Assembly (NCBI RefSeq): GCF_040412425.1
Contig: NC_089782.1
Span: forward strand, 27,148,280-27,212,279
Length of the DNA stretch: 64,000 nt
Source: Macrobrachium rosenbergii
Lineage: Eukaryota; Arthropoda; Malacostraca; Decapoda; Palaemonidae
Direction: 5' to 3'
Positions 50,524 to 61,790 of the stretch are shown one piece after another. The translations under genes and the position numbers were made by a program. Under the pieces are notes generated by a model. That model saw only the letters and a program-made list of their open reading frames with translations. It was not told where the DNA came from and made no database searches. Each line of letters begins with the position of its first letter. Within the stretch, counting starts at the first letter, position 1.

Positions 50524-52204
50524 TAACCAAGTTTGCTGGTTGGACTTAAACAAAAAATGCCTTCAGGTGTGATTTAATGTATGCTGCATCCATCCACAGA
50601 GGAGATCCTCCATGATCAAACCATAAATAAATGACATGTTCCTTTGTTCATAAGGTAATCAACCAACAGAGGATTCCATAACTAGAAAAACTGGAGGTCA
50701 TGGTAAACAATGAAACTGAAGGCTGAAACTGTGACAAACATTCAACATATGAGTTACTGAAGGTAACTGGAATTTGGTGTTCAGTGGCATTTATAATGAA
50801 TCAATTGTGTATTAGAGTTTCTGTTGATGACCTCACTGCAGAAACATCACATGAGCATCAACTGCAAATACAGTGAGTCAGGGTCTAAAAATTTCTGTTT
50901 TTTAGTGGGCTTGTGATTGCTTAGATATTGAAGAAAATCAGTACTTAAAAGTACATCATAACGTTATACCCTCATACAGCTTCTCAAACAATGGCGCTGG
51001 AAGACACCAAAAATTTAAGTACCCAATCAAGGCAGCTGAAAACAGTACTGTACTCTGTTGGGCACGTGGCCATAAGGTAATTAAAATGCAACCATCATGG
51101 CATATGGCCTGTTAACACGTTTGAGGAAATAGCAGCATAGGTGTAAACTCAATAATGCAAGAAATCTGACACTTTAATTTGTTTCCAGTCTATGATGATA
51201 CAATTCCTTTAGTTAACAAGCCATGTGAAGTGTTGGGAGCTCCCACCCTGCTTACAATGTGCCCTGCTATGTTTGGCTAGGCTAAAGTTAACTTGAGTTA
51301 AATGCTGGGGTACAATGAAAACTACAGTGTTAGTAAGACATTATTTCACAAATCTCTTGGGTGAAAATCACCCCTGTAATCCCACATTTACTGGATGGTT
51401 TTAAGATTCTCATTTTTAAAAAACTGCTATACAAACCACTTTCATCTTAAAAAGTCTTAAGTCCAATACAGAAAACCTGATGTGAAACTTTTCTATATAA
51501 ATACCTGTCATTCTGTTAAAACCACTTCATGACCTCAGCTAAAGCACCTAAATAAACTTTCAATTCTTAAAACCAACATGTCACACTGAACTTCACTCAT
51601 AGTAATTTAACTCATCCGCAGCATGTACCTTCATTAAACCTTTAAAGAGAGGCACTAGCCTATCAATCCTACACTAACCCATAACAAAAAACCATGTACA
51701 ACCTATCCCACCAGTTTACATAGGCTTGAAGAACTAGCAGCACAGGTAGCCTATACCCTCATGATATAGTAACCTAATCAAAGGAATTTTACTCTAAATA
51801 TTGCTTGTTGGGTAATTCTATATATTAGCTCAGCGTCTGTTTTTACCTTTTCAACCGGTTTTTTCTAAACTTTTAGGGGTTCTGATACTGGCGGTGCATC
51901 TGTTTGTTGTCAGCCAAATGGAATGTCCCTTCCCCATGTTTAGTACTGGCCCGGGGGGGGGGGTTGGGTACCCATACGTTAACAAGTTATTGCACTTGCC
52001 GGACGGGATATGAACCGTTCGAAACAGACGTACCCATGCTCTGTCTTGTGAAGATCGCGTATGGAAACCCCTTGTTGGATGGACTTCAGGGGTTAATTAC
52101 AGGTTAATTACACTCGAGCGCCAAAAATTAAAGGTGAATTCACAATTAGCAACCAAAAAACTGTGGAAAAAGTAAAGTTATAGTGCCGTCGCCGCCACAG
52201 ATAA
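50524..52204. other. spacer, no gene assembled; G11 tract
   Basis: Mostly A/C-rich. At 51884-52118 the texture changes to GC-richer sequence with an 11-base G run (51953-51963) and a segment (about 51990-52015) that on the - strand reads GGTTCATATCCCGTCC, loosely like a pol III B box. This may be the edge of another dispersed repeat. Confidence 0.35.
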
Positions 52205-52473
52205 GTATATTTTAGTTTAACCAGACCACTGAGCTGATTAACAGCTCTCCTAGGGCTGGCCCGAAGGATTAGACTTATTTTACGTGGCTAAGAACCAATT
52301 GGTTACCTAGCAACAGGACCTACAGCTTATTGTGGAATCCGAACCATATTATACCGAGAAATGAATTTCTATCACCAGAAATAAATTCCTCTAATTCTTC
52401 GTTGGCCGGCCGGAGACTCGAACTCGGGCCTAGCAGAGTGCTAGCCGAGAACTCTACCGACTCATCCAACGCG
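52205..52473 (-). mobile_element. tRNA-derived SINE, copy 4 (near full length)
   Basis: On the - strand the head at the right end reads GATGAGTCGGTAGAGTTCTC, then GAGTTCGAGTCTCCGGCCGG, recognisable box A and box B equivalents. The body matches copies 1-3. It is inserted just left of the promoter-like interval at 52.6-53.3 kb. The open frames on both strands within it (52320-52632) are not genes. Confidence 0.9.
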
Positions 52474-52612
52474 GAATTTGAGCGGCTATATAGTTCTACC
52501 CATATTTGTTCAACAATTTCTGGTATTATTACAGTTTCGGTCAAATTCGAATATCTAATATTTTTTTACTTGCTATCATATATTTTTGTCATGATTCATA
52601 CGAAATACTTAC

Positions 52613-52750
52613 TCGCATCTTCCGCAAATTAAGAGTTACGGAGATATTTGCCGATGAATATTGTGCCTTGTTGTTATCGCAAGGATGCGTTTATGCTGCC
52701 ATGTCAGTTTTTCTCCTGAGGCGTTTTTGTTTTTTGTCAATGTATTGTGG
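52613..52750 (-). other. candidate first exon of a leftward transcript
   Basis: On the - strand, sequence downstream of a CCAAT box (AACCAATCAGG, complement of 52817-52827) runs to a consensus donor GTAAGTATTT whose first base is at 52612. The start site is not defined. The only ATG seen is followed by two codons and a stop, so this would be untranslated. It would be the divergent partner of the + strand exon ending at 53047. Confidence 0.25.
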
Positions 52751-52818
52751 GTAAAAATGCCTAATCGTCTTTTGTTTTTCGTTATGAATTATAAGTACGG
52801 TACAAATGCTGAAACCTG

Positions 52819-52823
52819 ATTGG
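52819..52823. promoter_or_regulatory. CCAAT box (NF-Y-type), putative divergent promoter
   Basis: The + strand reads CCTGATTGGTTGC and the - strand GCAACCAATCAGG, a good match to the NF-Y consensus. It lies about 85 bases before the + strand ATG at 52906 and about 200 bases before the - strand donor at 52612. That placement suits a bidirectional promoter. No TATA box is evident. Confidence 0.35.
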
Positions 52824-52905
52824 TTGCTTTGTTTCAAGAATATCCAATTAACTGCGATTTTGGAATAAGCCGGCTTTCTACAAAAGTGCGCTTCAGTTGA
52901 CTGCC

Positions 52906-53046
52906 ATGGATTCCGTCGTGCACGTCTGCAGTGGGTGTTCTCTGTCTTACTTTGAAGCTATTGGTCGTTTCCAGGGACATTACAATGGAACTCCACAGGT
53001 TGTGAATACCTTTCTTCGTGAACATTTAGTACTACCATCTATTTAA
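52906..53046 (+). CDS. 46-codon ORF in strong Kozak context, unrecognised
   Basis: The start sits in GACTGCCATGG, near-ideal for translation. The frame runs 46 codons to a TAA at 53044, one base before a consensus donor (G then GTAAGTG, donor at 53048). The product begins MDSVVHVCSGCSLSYFEAIG and contains a single CxxC pair (Cys8, Cys11) and a Leu/Arg-rich C-terminal third (VVNTFLREHLVLP). Codon texture differs from the AT-rich surroundings. It could be a microprotein, an upstream ORF in a 5' exon, or a 5' exon whose annotated stop is bypassed by an unseen splice. No family is recognised. Confidence 0.4.
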   Translation: MDSVVHVCSGCSLSYFEAIGRFQGHYNGTPQVVNTFLREHLVLPSI

Positions 53047-53261
53047 GGTAAGTGAAGTGGTTAACGAAAAGGGTAACATTGCAGTTTTGGCCGTGAATTT
53101 CACCGAAACTGTAACTAGATGTTAGGAGTAAAATTTCATTCCCTGTAACCCCTGTGGCAAGCGCAGCGCACAATATTACCGCTTGCCAGAACATACGAGC
53201 TTGCAACAATCATTTAAAATGTGCATAAGCGCGTAGCGCACCACGAAACTGAGAGCGGTAC

Positions 53262-53274
53262 CCATGGCCGCCAT
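53262..53274 (-). promoter_or_regulatory. YY1-like ATGGCGGCC motif / possible start site
   Basis: The - strand reads ATGGCGGCCATGG. The motif is YY1/Pho-like and is often found at transcription starts of TATA-less promoters. The frame from the first ATG runs 32 codons to a stop. The region to its left is enriched in GCGC words (53155-53245). The evidence is motif-only. Confidence 0.25.
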
Positions 53275-54622
53275 GTATCTCAAAATCTAATCATTTGCGG
53301 AAGAAATAAAGGTCAGATTCGTTGAAAGTACACTATTTAAGCTAGGAAAATGTAATTTTATATCGGAAATGTGGATTTGACCGAAACTGTAAATTTACCC
53401 AATTTCTTTGGCAAAAAAAGAAAAAAAAAAAACCTTAACACCCCCCACATCCCCACCAACGATTTCTGGAACTAAGGTACCACAGCCTAACCTTGCTGGA
53501 TGGTTTCTTCCTATTTTCAAAAACTGCTACAAACACCACTATTCTTAGCCTGTTTTAAACTTGAAGGTCATCGTCCAGTACAGAAGACTGGATGTGGTAT
53601 TCTTCGACCAAATTATCAATAATTTTCTTAAGACACCTAAGTTAATGACCTCAGTGGGATAACCTTCATGAACAATTATCAATGTGAACAAGTTATGTTT
53701 AACTTAAGTGATCTCTCTCTAGCCCAGCAGAACTGCTGTTGCACGAGCCATTCATTGACCTTTAGAATGAGGGCTAAACTCGACGAGAGTCCTACATACC
53801 TCTTAGGACATCAGGCTGCAATCCTAACCTAACCCACCACAAATAACAGTACAGTACCCACTTCGTCCATCCTAAATCATGGCAACCCCAGCCAAGCCTT
53901 CAAAGTATTGACTACTTACGCTATGAATTTTGGAAGGGCTGCAGAGCTCCCTTTAATTATATACAACTGATTTGTCAAAACACATTGCATCTTGACAAAT
54001 GACTGATCTATTCCAAGGGGGGCGAATTGCATGCTAGCTAGCATATGACCAAATAACATTATGTGAATGGCTTCGACATGGCCTAAATTACCTACTTGTG
54101 CAAGAAATTCAACTCCTTGTAGCAACAACCCATTCACAGCAAATAATTTAGAATACTTACGTAGCCAATAACCTGAGGAAAAATAACTGAACGTCTTCCA
54201 CGTCAACACCTCAAAGCCGACAAGAGTTGGAGCGACTGGCCATTATTGGCCAAAAGGTTAAAACCTTCCGCTTTGGAAAATGTAATTTGTGTAGTACTGA
54301 CTAAACTAATCAAGGAAGAAGGAACGATTTTCTGTGACCCTTGAAGACCAGTAGCGCCCTCTGTGTTTGGGGAAAAATTAATGACGTCCTTTTCATATTC
54401 GCAAGCATATTATTAGGATACGTATGATGACAACCAGCAAATAAAAAAGGACCAGATTAATACTGCTTACAGGGAATGTTTCAATCACCTTTTGTGTGAG
54501 CGATATTTTTTCGATATACGCATCAAGAAAACTATTTGCCTGCATCCTTTAATGGCATGGAAAATGTCACACCTGGGTGACTGTTTTCCAATATGAAGTT
54601 ATATTTCCAATGGACTTGATAC
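53275..54622. other. spacer with a possible leftward first exon
   Basis: On the - strand a CCAAT box (complement of 54245-54249) precedes a segment ending at a consensus donor GTAAGTATTC (exon edge 54161). A 97-codon - strand frame (53916-54209) crosses that donor and is unrecognised. The rest is A/C-rich with no further features. Confidence 0.3.
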
Positions 54623-55099
54623 TTGGAAAATATGACAAGATGTGGTGAGACGCTGTCAACGATATCTGACAAAAAAGGTATGGCTGTTGCTAAAAAAAAA
54701 AAAAACACTATACTTCGGTCTTCCTCTTATCTGAAGCGCACTAAAATTAGACAACCAAAGATGTTTTTGCGAATCTGCTTCACTTCCCCACTCTTCTCTG
54801 CTTCACTTTCCCATTCTTCTATAGTTAATTTTCTCTGCGATTGCCACATGCAAATTAACAGAGTAAAAAAGAGTCGAAGTAGAAAGAATGGTGCGATGGT
54901 GCAAAAAAAGATAACAACCAATATAAATGTAGGCCTCTGTACAAGAGTGTGTCCGTTAGTATTCAGAAACCTTTTCTTGTTGAAAAGTAAAATATCAATA
55001 AAATCTGTGACGAGAATAGAGGGGGTCTCTTTGTTAATACTTAGCTCTTTGCCTTTCATTAGGTTTTTAGTCTCAAGTCTTCGAGATCTCATCGCCTAA
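54623..55099 (+). CDS. weak 158-codon ORF, unrecognised
   Basis: This is among the longest open frames not made of simple repeats. It starts MENMTRCGETL and is rich in Lys, Ser and Ile with a hydrophobic end. A 121-codon frame is open on the opposite strand over 54727-55092, with a central hydrophobic segment, so at most one is real. There is no splice, Kozak or family support. Chance is the most likely explanation. Confidence 0.12.
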   Translation: MENMTRCGETLSTISDKKGMAVAKKKKNTILRSSSYLKRTKIRQPKMFLRICFTSPLFSASLSHSSIVNFLCDCHMQINRVKKSRSRKNGAMVQKKITTNINVGLCTRVCPLVFRNLFLLKSKISIKSVTRIEGVSLLILSSLPFIRFLVSSLRDLIA

Positions 55100-55207
55100 A
55101 TTCTGAAAAGTTGCCGAGATTTCTTGCTGTTGATTCCAGTTGAAGAAGTGTCGGCTTTAGTCTCTGGGGATACAGATGGGAAGTTCTCATTCTCACTGTC
55201 ACTCTTC

Positions 55208-55246
55208 ATTTATTTATTTATTTATTTATTTATCTATTTATTTATC
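55208..55246. repeat. (TTTA)n microsatellite
   Basis: A tetranucleotide run with one C substitution. It marks the right-hand end of the microsatellite-poor block. Confidence 0.95.
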
Positions 55247-55271
55247 TTTTCGTTTGGTAATCCGTTTAAGC

Positions 55272-55625
55272 CAGTGGTTCTCAACCTTTTTATTACCACG
55301 CGCCCTCTAAGAGCTGGTCCTTCCCTCCACAGCCCCCTTGCATCTATGAGTAAAATTCCCTCCCAGATTAGGAGGAAATTAAAAAAAAAGGAGAAAGAGA
55401 AGGAGTATCGAGGGACAGGGAGGGAGGTAAATAATTACAAAATAATGGTAAGCCTAGAGAGTCTAACTAGAGTGGTAGACTTATAAGACGATACATTTGC
55501 ATTTTTTTATAAACTTCTGAATATCAGTTCCTCACTCTTCTTAAGAAAATAACGAATATAATTCTAGAATTTTTAAATTTTTAGGCCTGCCTCCTGGAAA
55601 TTGCTGATCAGGTTGAGAACCACTG
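55272..55625. mobile_element. hAT-like non-autonomous element, copy 2
   Basis: It begins CAGTGGTTCTCAACC and ends GGTTGAGAACCACTG, a perfect 15-base terminal inverted repeat. The interior is homologous to 21363-21643 (TTATTACCACGC, TGGTCCTTCCCT). GTTTAAGC precedes it and CTTTAAGC follows after three extra bases, a possible 8-bp target duplication (7 of 8). There is no transposase; the 120-codon frame at 55124 is incidental. Confidence 0.9.
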
Positions 55626-56026
55626 GTACTTTAAGCCTTTTGCTAGCCATGTACAAAAATATAATTTAACGTAATGAACAGGACACAAAATAATAATAAA
55701 TTTTACCCCTTTCAATCAAAACAGGTTCATTCTGTATCTAGGATATACTGTATTTAACACCTTAGTCACCAAAGCCAGAAAGTTATACAGATCTGACCCT
55801 TAAAGGTCAAATGTTACTATTTCAGTGTCCACAGCGATGTCCTCTATACTGAAGGCTCTTGCGAAGTATAATTATCCTGTAATTTGATTCATAAACAATC
55901 TTCATTGCTGAAGTTCCAAATACTGTGCTAATATATCTTGACGCAGATAGCTAATAGGAAAATATATAATCAATTTTCCAATAATAATTTCATATTGCAG
56001 TTACTCTTTAAAGATTAACTGAAATA

Positions 56027-56029
<3 letters not shown>

Positions 56030-56115
<86 letters not shown>
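56030..56115. repeat. (GA)n microsatellite
   Basis: A GA run of about 85 bases with one AA interruption. Confidence 0.98.
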
Positions 56116-56117
<2 letters not shown>

Positions 56118-57002
56118 GATGTTGGATTAAAAAGGCCTTGTGTTAGCACAGGTTCCTAACTCTGGAGACGGTTCCATGAATTCTAATCGCGTTTTCTGAG
56201 GACCCCCCTTCAAAAAACTGTACATCACCCAAATTCTGTGTAAATCTGATACTGTGAGAGTTTGCCGACTGAGCCATAGTGACGATTCTCGCCCTTTAGT
56301 TAAGAAACAAACGTTCTTACGAGAAACGTTGTGACTTCGCTTTCAGACATACACAGTCCAAACACAGAAATTAAATTTCATTGTTTAAAACAAGCAATTC
56401 TATTGTGCGTTGCCTCTCTGCCTTGGAGAAAGGCTTATTTTATATTCCTTTCTTATTTATGTTTCTTTTGCGTTGTTCTTCTTCCTTCTTGGAAAGGGAT
56501 CTTTCCCGTTGTTGATGGAAACGTTGATGCTTATCTTGGTGTTTGCCGTTTAGATTTCTTCCGGGAAATGGATAAGTGGCCGGGAGGGAGGAGGGTGGGG
56601 GGGGCGTCCGGGGAGGTTGCAGGAGAGGAAAGTCAATATTTAGGATCTCAGGGAGAGAATCCTCCTCTCTTTCTCTGTGCTCCCCAGGATCCTTGCTTGC
56701 TAACTGTATTTATTTATGTTTTGGCTCTTCTCAGAGTTATTGTCCATTATCTAATTTTAGTGCTTGTCTTGTTTACTATTTCTATCATTTACAGTTTTTT
56801 TTTTTTGCATCTGATACTCTCTTTCAAATTTTTCCGTAAATTGATATTTTTCGTAATCAAGATTTTTGTTTCAATTTTCAGTCATATAATTCTTCTTATA
56901 ATTACCTGAAAATTTTGTACATGGAGTGAAAATGTACTCTCTTTCTCTCTCTAAAAGTTGATATCCTAAGTAAATGATGTACCAAGAAAAATGCATCAAG
57001 AA

Positions 57003-57005
<3 letters not shown>
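56116..57005. other. spacer with a weak 192-codon frame
   Basis: A + strand frame at 56331-56909 is open for 192 codons from a GTG. Its ends are hydrophobic because the DNA is T-rich, and its middle is Gly/Arg-rich from a G tract at 56581-56610. There is no ATG near its start, no family and no splice support. I do not consider it a gene. Confidence 0.4.

Positions 57006-57062
<57 letters not shown>
57006..57062. repeat. (GA)n microsatellite
   Basis: A pure GA run. Confidence 0.98.
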
Positions 57063-57718
<656 letters not shown>

Positions 57719-58009
57719 ATTTAATGAATACATGTATTTAAAAGCTTGTATGCACTCTCTCTCACGCACATACATACACACACACTTTTCTTTTTACATG
57801 GTGCTTATTAAGCAAACCAAAGTGATATTCGTTTTTATGCGATTGCTTGTTTTTGAGTTCTTGGGGGAAAGACACTCGAAAAGTTAGCACAATTACTCCT
57901 TAAATTTTCTGCTCACTGCTACTGAAGGTTCGTGGATGGCAGAGAGTATTCAAATAAACCACAGGATTATATAGACAAACATTTGCAATTTCACTGGCAT
58001 ACTCTGCGT

Positions 58010-58013
<4 letters not shown>

Positions 58014-58078
<65 letters not shown>
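58014..58078. repeat. (GA)n microsatellite
   Basis: A pure GA run of about 63 bases ending in a G-run. Confidence 0.98.
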
Positions 58079-58079
<1 letters not shown>

Positions 58080-58610
58080 GAGGCTGTCAAACGGATTTGT
58101 TTTGTTTAACCTGAAAACTGATTAGCGAAAACCCTCTCATAACATTAAAAGAAGAAAATGAATTCATTTCAGTAAATGTCCACGAGTGTTATTGGTCAAA
58201 TTTTGCGGAAATAATTGATGGAGTGACAAATACAACACGTGTCGTTAAGGCTCTTCCGTCAGAGTATTAAATTTTGCAAATGCAATTCTCTGCTGCTGCA
58301 ATCGTTTGCAAAACATTTATACTTCTTGAAAGTGCGTCGACGGATCCCAGCACAAATAGTGTCGTTTTCCTGGTTGCATTATGGACTGACATTCACAGTG
58401 AGTGTGGGTAAAGCTTCCTTCTATTTGGATATTATGTTCTCTGTGGTCGAAATCTAAGGGCTGAATTTATCTCCTAGGGAAAGTCATTTCTCTAGCTACT
58501 GACGTCACCACCACACAATGTACTTGATAAAAGTCGTGGAGTTGTTTGTTTGTTTGTCTTTTTTTCGCAAGGCGTTGGAGGCGATGTTAACGATGATGAT
58601 TGTTGAATAT

Positions 58611-58776
58611 AAAAAGCCACAATAGTGTAAATGATAGACTGTATTTTCCCAAAATGCAAAAAAGGATAAAACAGGGGAGCTTTCGACCGTTTGCACAACG
58701 GTTCTCTTCAGCCAACTTCATTCTTTTTATATTTTGGAAAAATACAGTCTATCATTTACGTTATTGTGAATTTTTT
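58611..58776. repeat. hairpin element with conserved central motif
   Basis: The arms 58611-58655 and 58731-58776 are near-perfect reverse complements (shared GTAAATGATAGACTGTATTT and CACAATA). The roughly 75-base centre contains GAGCTTTCGACCGTTTGCAC followed by AACGGTTCTCTTCAG, itself able to pair (ACCGTT/AACGGT). The structure suggests a foldback element or a terminal piece of a retroelement inserted head to head. Confidence 0.85.
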
Positions 58777-58880
58777 ACTCATTATTTCCGATCACAATAT
58801 AGTGATGCACCACAGATGATGATTATTAGCTCACCTGAGGTGAAAGTTCAGGTGAACTTTGTTGACAAACGTTTTTACAG

Positions 58881-58881
<1 letters not shown>

Positions 58882-58916
<35 letters not shown>

Positions 58917-58960
58917 TGTATGCATGCATGTAAGTATGTGTGTACGTATGTATGTATATA
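58882..58960. repeat. (TAAG)n/(TATG)n tetranucleotide repeat
   Basis: Eight or so TAAG units pass into TATG/TGCA-type units. Confidence 0.95.
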
Positions 58961-60045
58961 AGACGTAAAATTTTCTCATTTTCGACTTCTTAAAAACCAA
59001 TAAAATAATTTCAACAAAACTTGACTCTAAGCATCCTTCAGTAAAAGGAACTGAAGTCTGTTGACATGAAGGCCATGTAACCTTTTCGAGGAACCGACCG
59101 TTGAAACGGTGAAGGTGGGAAGAAGTCACTTAGAAATCTTCTCTAAAAACAACTGAGGGGGAAAAAGCACCTCTGTCATTCATCCCCTTTCTCCAGATTT
59201 TTTATCGTTACTGCCTGTGTTCTAAGTTCACCTGTTTTGTCTTCTAATCCATAACCCTCAACCGCCATTTATCTGCCGTACAGTGTGTTGTTACCAAAAT
59301 CTCATCTCAATTGTTCTTCTTTCTCCAGTAATTATCGAGATTTTCCTACATTCCCGAGCCTACACTAGTCTATCTTTTGGTTTTTTTTTGTGTTTGTGTA
59401 TCCATTTATTCACAATTTTCATTTTCCTCTGATCGGTAAGTATTTGAGTTCACGGAAAGTCTACCACATTACACTTTTCTGTATTTTTCTGTATGCTCCT
59501 TATTTTACATTATTACTCGTGCATCTTCCTTTATAATTTTTGCAAACATCTACGTTTAAGAATAAACAAACACTATTAAATCCATCAAACAAACTGAATA
59601 TAAAAACGGAGAATAAAATCTCCCACTAAATCCTTTCACTTCTTGTCCTCTGGGATTCTTACTTTCAACACCGAGGCTGGAGGCAGCAGCAACGCTTGCA
59701 ACTCTTTTCTTTTTGTCGACCTGTTTCATACTTGCAAAATTTGCAGCCCGAAAACGTTTGAGAAAAACTGATTTAGTTATATGCCTTTACATATTTTCCT
59801 TTTTTGTAATAAGTGTAAGAAACAATGGACACAAGAAATTTGTTTTTCACAAGAGCAAGACTGAAAATTATACAAATGTTCCAAATTTCCCACAATCTAA
59901 CTGGCTATCTCCCAAGTATTAGCTTAGGTATTGTTTTTATATAATACTCAGTCACTTCTTTTGGTAAAATCAACACGTACAACAAAGGATTCCAAATATG
60001 CATAGTACCTCAACTGGACCTCCACAAAAGCACAGCCACATACAC

Positions 60046-60049
<4 letters not shown>
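58961..60049. other. spacer, no gene seen
   Basis: AT-rich sequence with short frames only. Confidence 0.5.

Positions 60050-60079
<30 letters not shown>
60050..60079. repeat. (GA)n microsatellite
   Basis: A pure GA run. Confidence 0.97.
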
Positions 60080-60083
<4 letters not shown>

Positions 60084-61717
60084 CTTTTTCACTGTATCAA
60101 GTTCGACATGCATTAATATACATGACGCAGGTAATGTTTTACTGACGCACATCATCCGTGGACAAAATTATTCTTCTGAAAACAATAAAAACTCAATGAT
60201 CATAATATTGATAATAAATAGGAATGTAGTAACCAAACAATAAATACGTAGTGCCATGCTATATGCGATGCAATAGTTGCGTGTTAAAGCACTAGCATGC
60301 ACGCACCATATACGGTATTCATTTTCTTCCCGTGCCTGTCCTCGTCAACAAGCAAATGTTTCTATACAATTGCTGTATCTTACATTAATTGTGAAAATAT
60401 GTACTGAAATGCATCATCAAACAGTCGTTTCTCTTGAAAACGGCAGGGTCTCAGCATCCTTCATCCATAACTGACTAAGCAAATAGACAGGGAAAACAAT
60501 ATACGCTCAAAACTATGAACTATTTTTTTTAACGAGAAATGCAGATTTTACTTCTTCAGTTGCAAGTATAAAAAAATTTTATTAATGTAATATATATTTT
60601 AATTTTAGTAAACTACCTCATCTACAGACAGTGCAGGTCAGAAAAATTCAGTTTATAATTTCAAGAATAAATAAATATTACGAGTAACAGTCATCAAAGA
60701 AAACGTATATAGCTGCCAAACAAAAGTGCAAAAGGAAATGAAAAATAATAGGTTATTAATATGTTGTAAAAAAAGCTACAAAATGACTGGAACATAACAA
60801 AAATCCTTTATATATAAGTTGCATGGTTTCACTCAAGAAATCATCTTAACTGATAAAATCACAATCAAGTGAAAGTTGAAGTGGCAATGTTGGGGAAGTA
60901 GACCACCGATCTCACTACGGCTGGCAGAGCAGAGTGACCATTTGCCGAAATATCGCATCCCATCCCTCTGAGTCCGTTTCATCTCTCTATTTCGACTGAT
61001 GTTCTTTCACTAGCAACTGACACTTCTTCAGACTTTCTCAAACCTAGACAACTTCTTTGGATTCTCTTCTGTTCCTTCTACATTTATATATTATTCAAAA
61101 TATTCGAAAACAACTATATTCTCTTCAGGCAGCACTTTTGCATATTTCATCCACTGTCTCATTAACTCTTCTCTGAATTTGCCTTTTCCTTTCAGCTTAT
61201 TTTTCTCCCGACCATTGCTCACATTCAACCTCAACCTCTCATCTGCTCTCACCTTTTTATCATTAACTATGCTTGTACAGTTATTAAACCATCAAGTGCA
61301 CAACAAATATATTCTAAAATATCACATGAGTTTGTGAACAGGCACATTTCGAGGCCTTTCAGGTATCAAGTCGTGCCTCGTCAACAAACCATGACACTTC
61401 TGTGACGTACAACAATTAACAAACATGACAGGCCAAATAAATTAGCAATCATTCATTCTGACTAAGACGTAAATAAAATGCTAATGAATAATCAAAATCT
61501 TTGAAATGCTATATAACAACGCATGTTTTTCTAGTTCGAATGATTAACTGCAACCAATTTTTTTTTATAAAGTAATAATAGCATACTGTGGATGAGTTTT
61601 ATCAACTCACAAGGAACGATTTTTGTGACCATCACAGACAAAGTATACTGTTTGAAGGAAAATATATAAAGACATCGAAAAGAAGCTAACAAATTTCTGT
61701 ATTCAACTGTAATACTT

Positions 61718-61721
<4 letters not shown>
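60080..61721. other. spacer, no gene seen
   Basis: A-rich DNA followed by C/T-rich DNA (60900-61260). No exon or element boundary is recognised. Confidence 0.5.

Positions 61722-61787
<66 letters not shown>
61722..61787. repeat. (GA)n microsatellite
   Basis: A pure GA run of 65 bases. Confidence 0.98.

Positions 61788-61790
<3 letters not shown>

Noticed and set aside
52320..52632. Open frames on both strands
   Set aside because: They fall mainly within the SINE copy at 52205-52473.
56331..56909. 192-codon ORF with hydrophobic segments
   Set aside because: It starts at GTG, is hydrophobic because the DNA is T-rich, has no family match that I can recognise, and has no splice or Kozak support.
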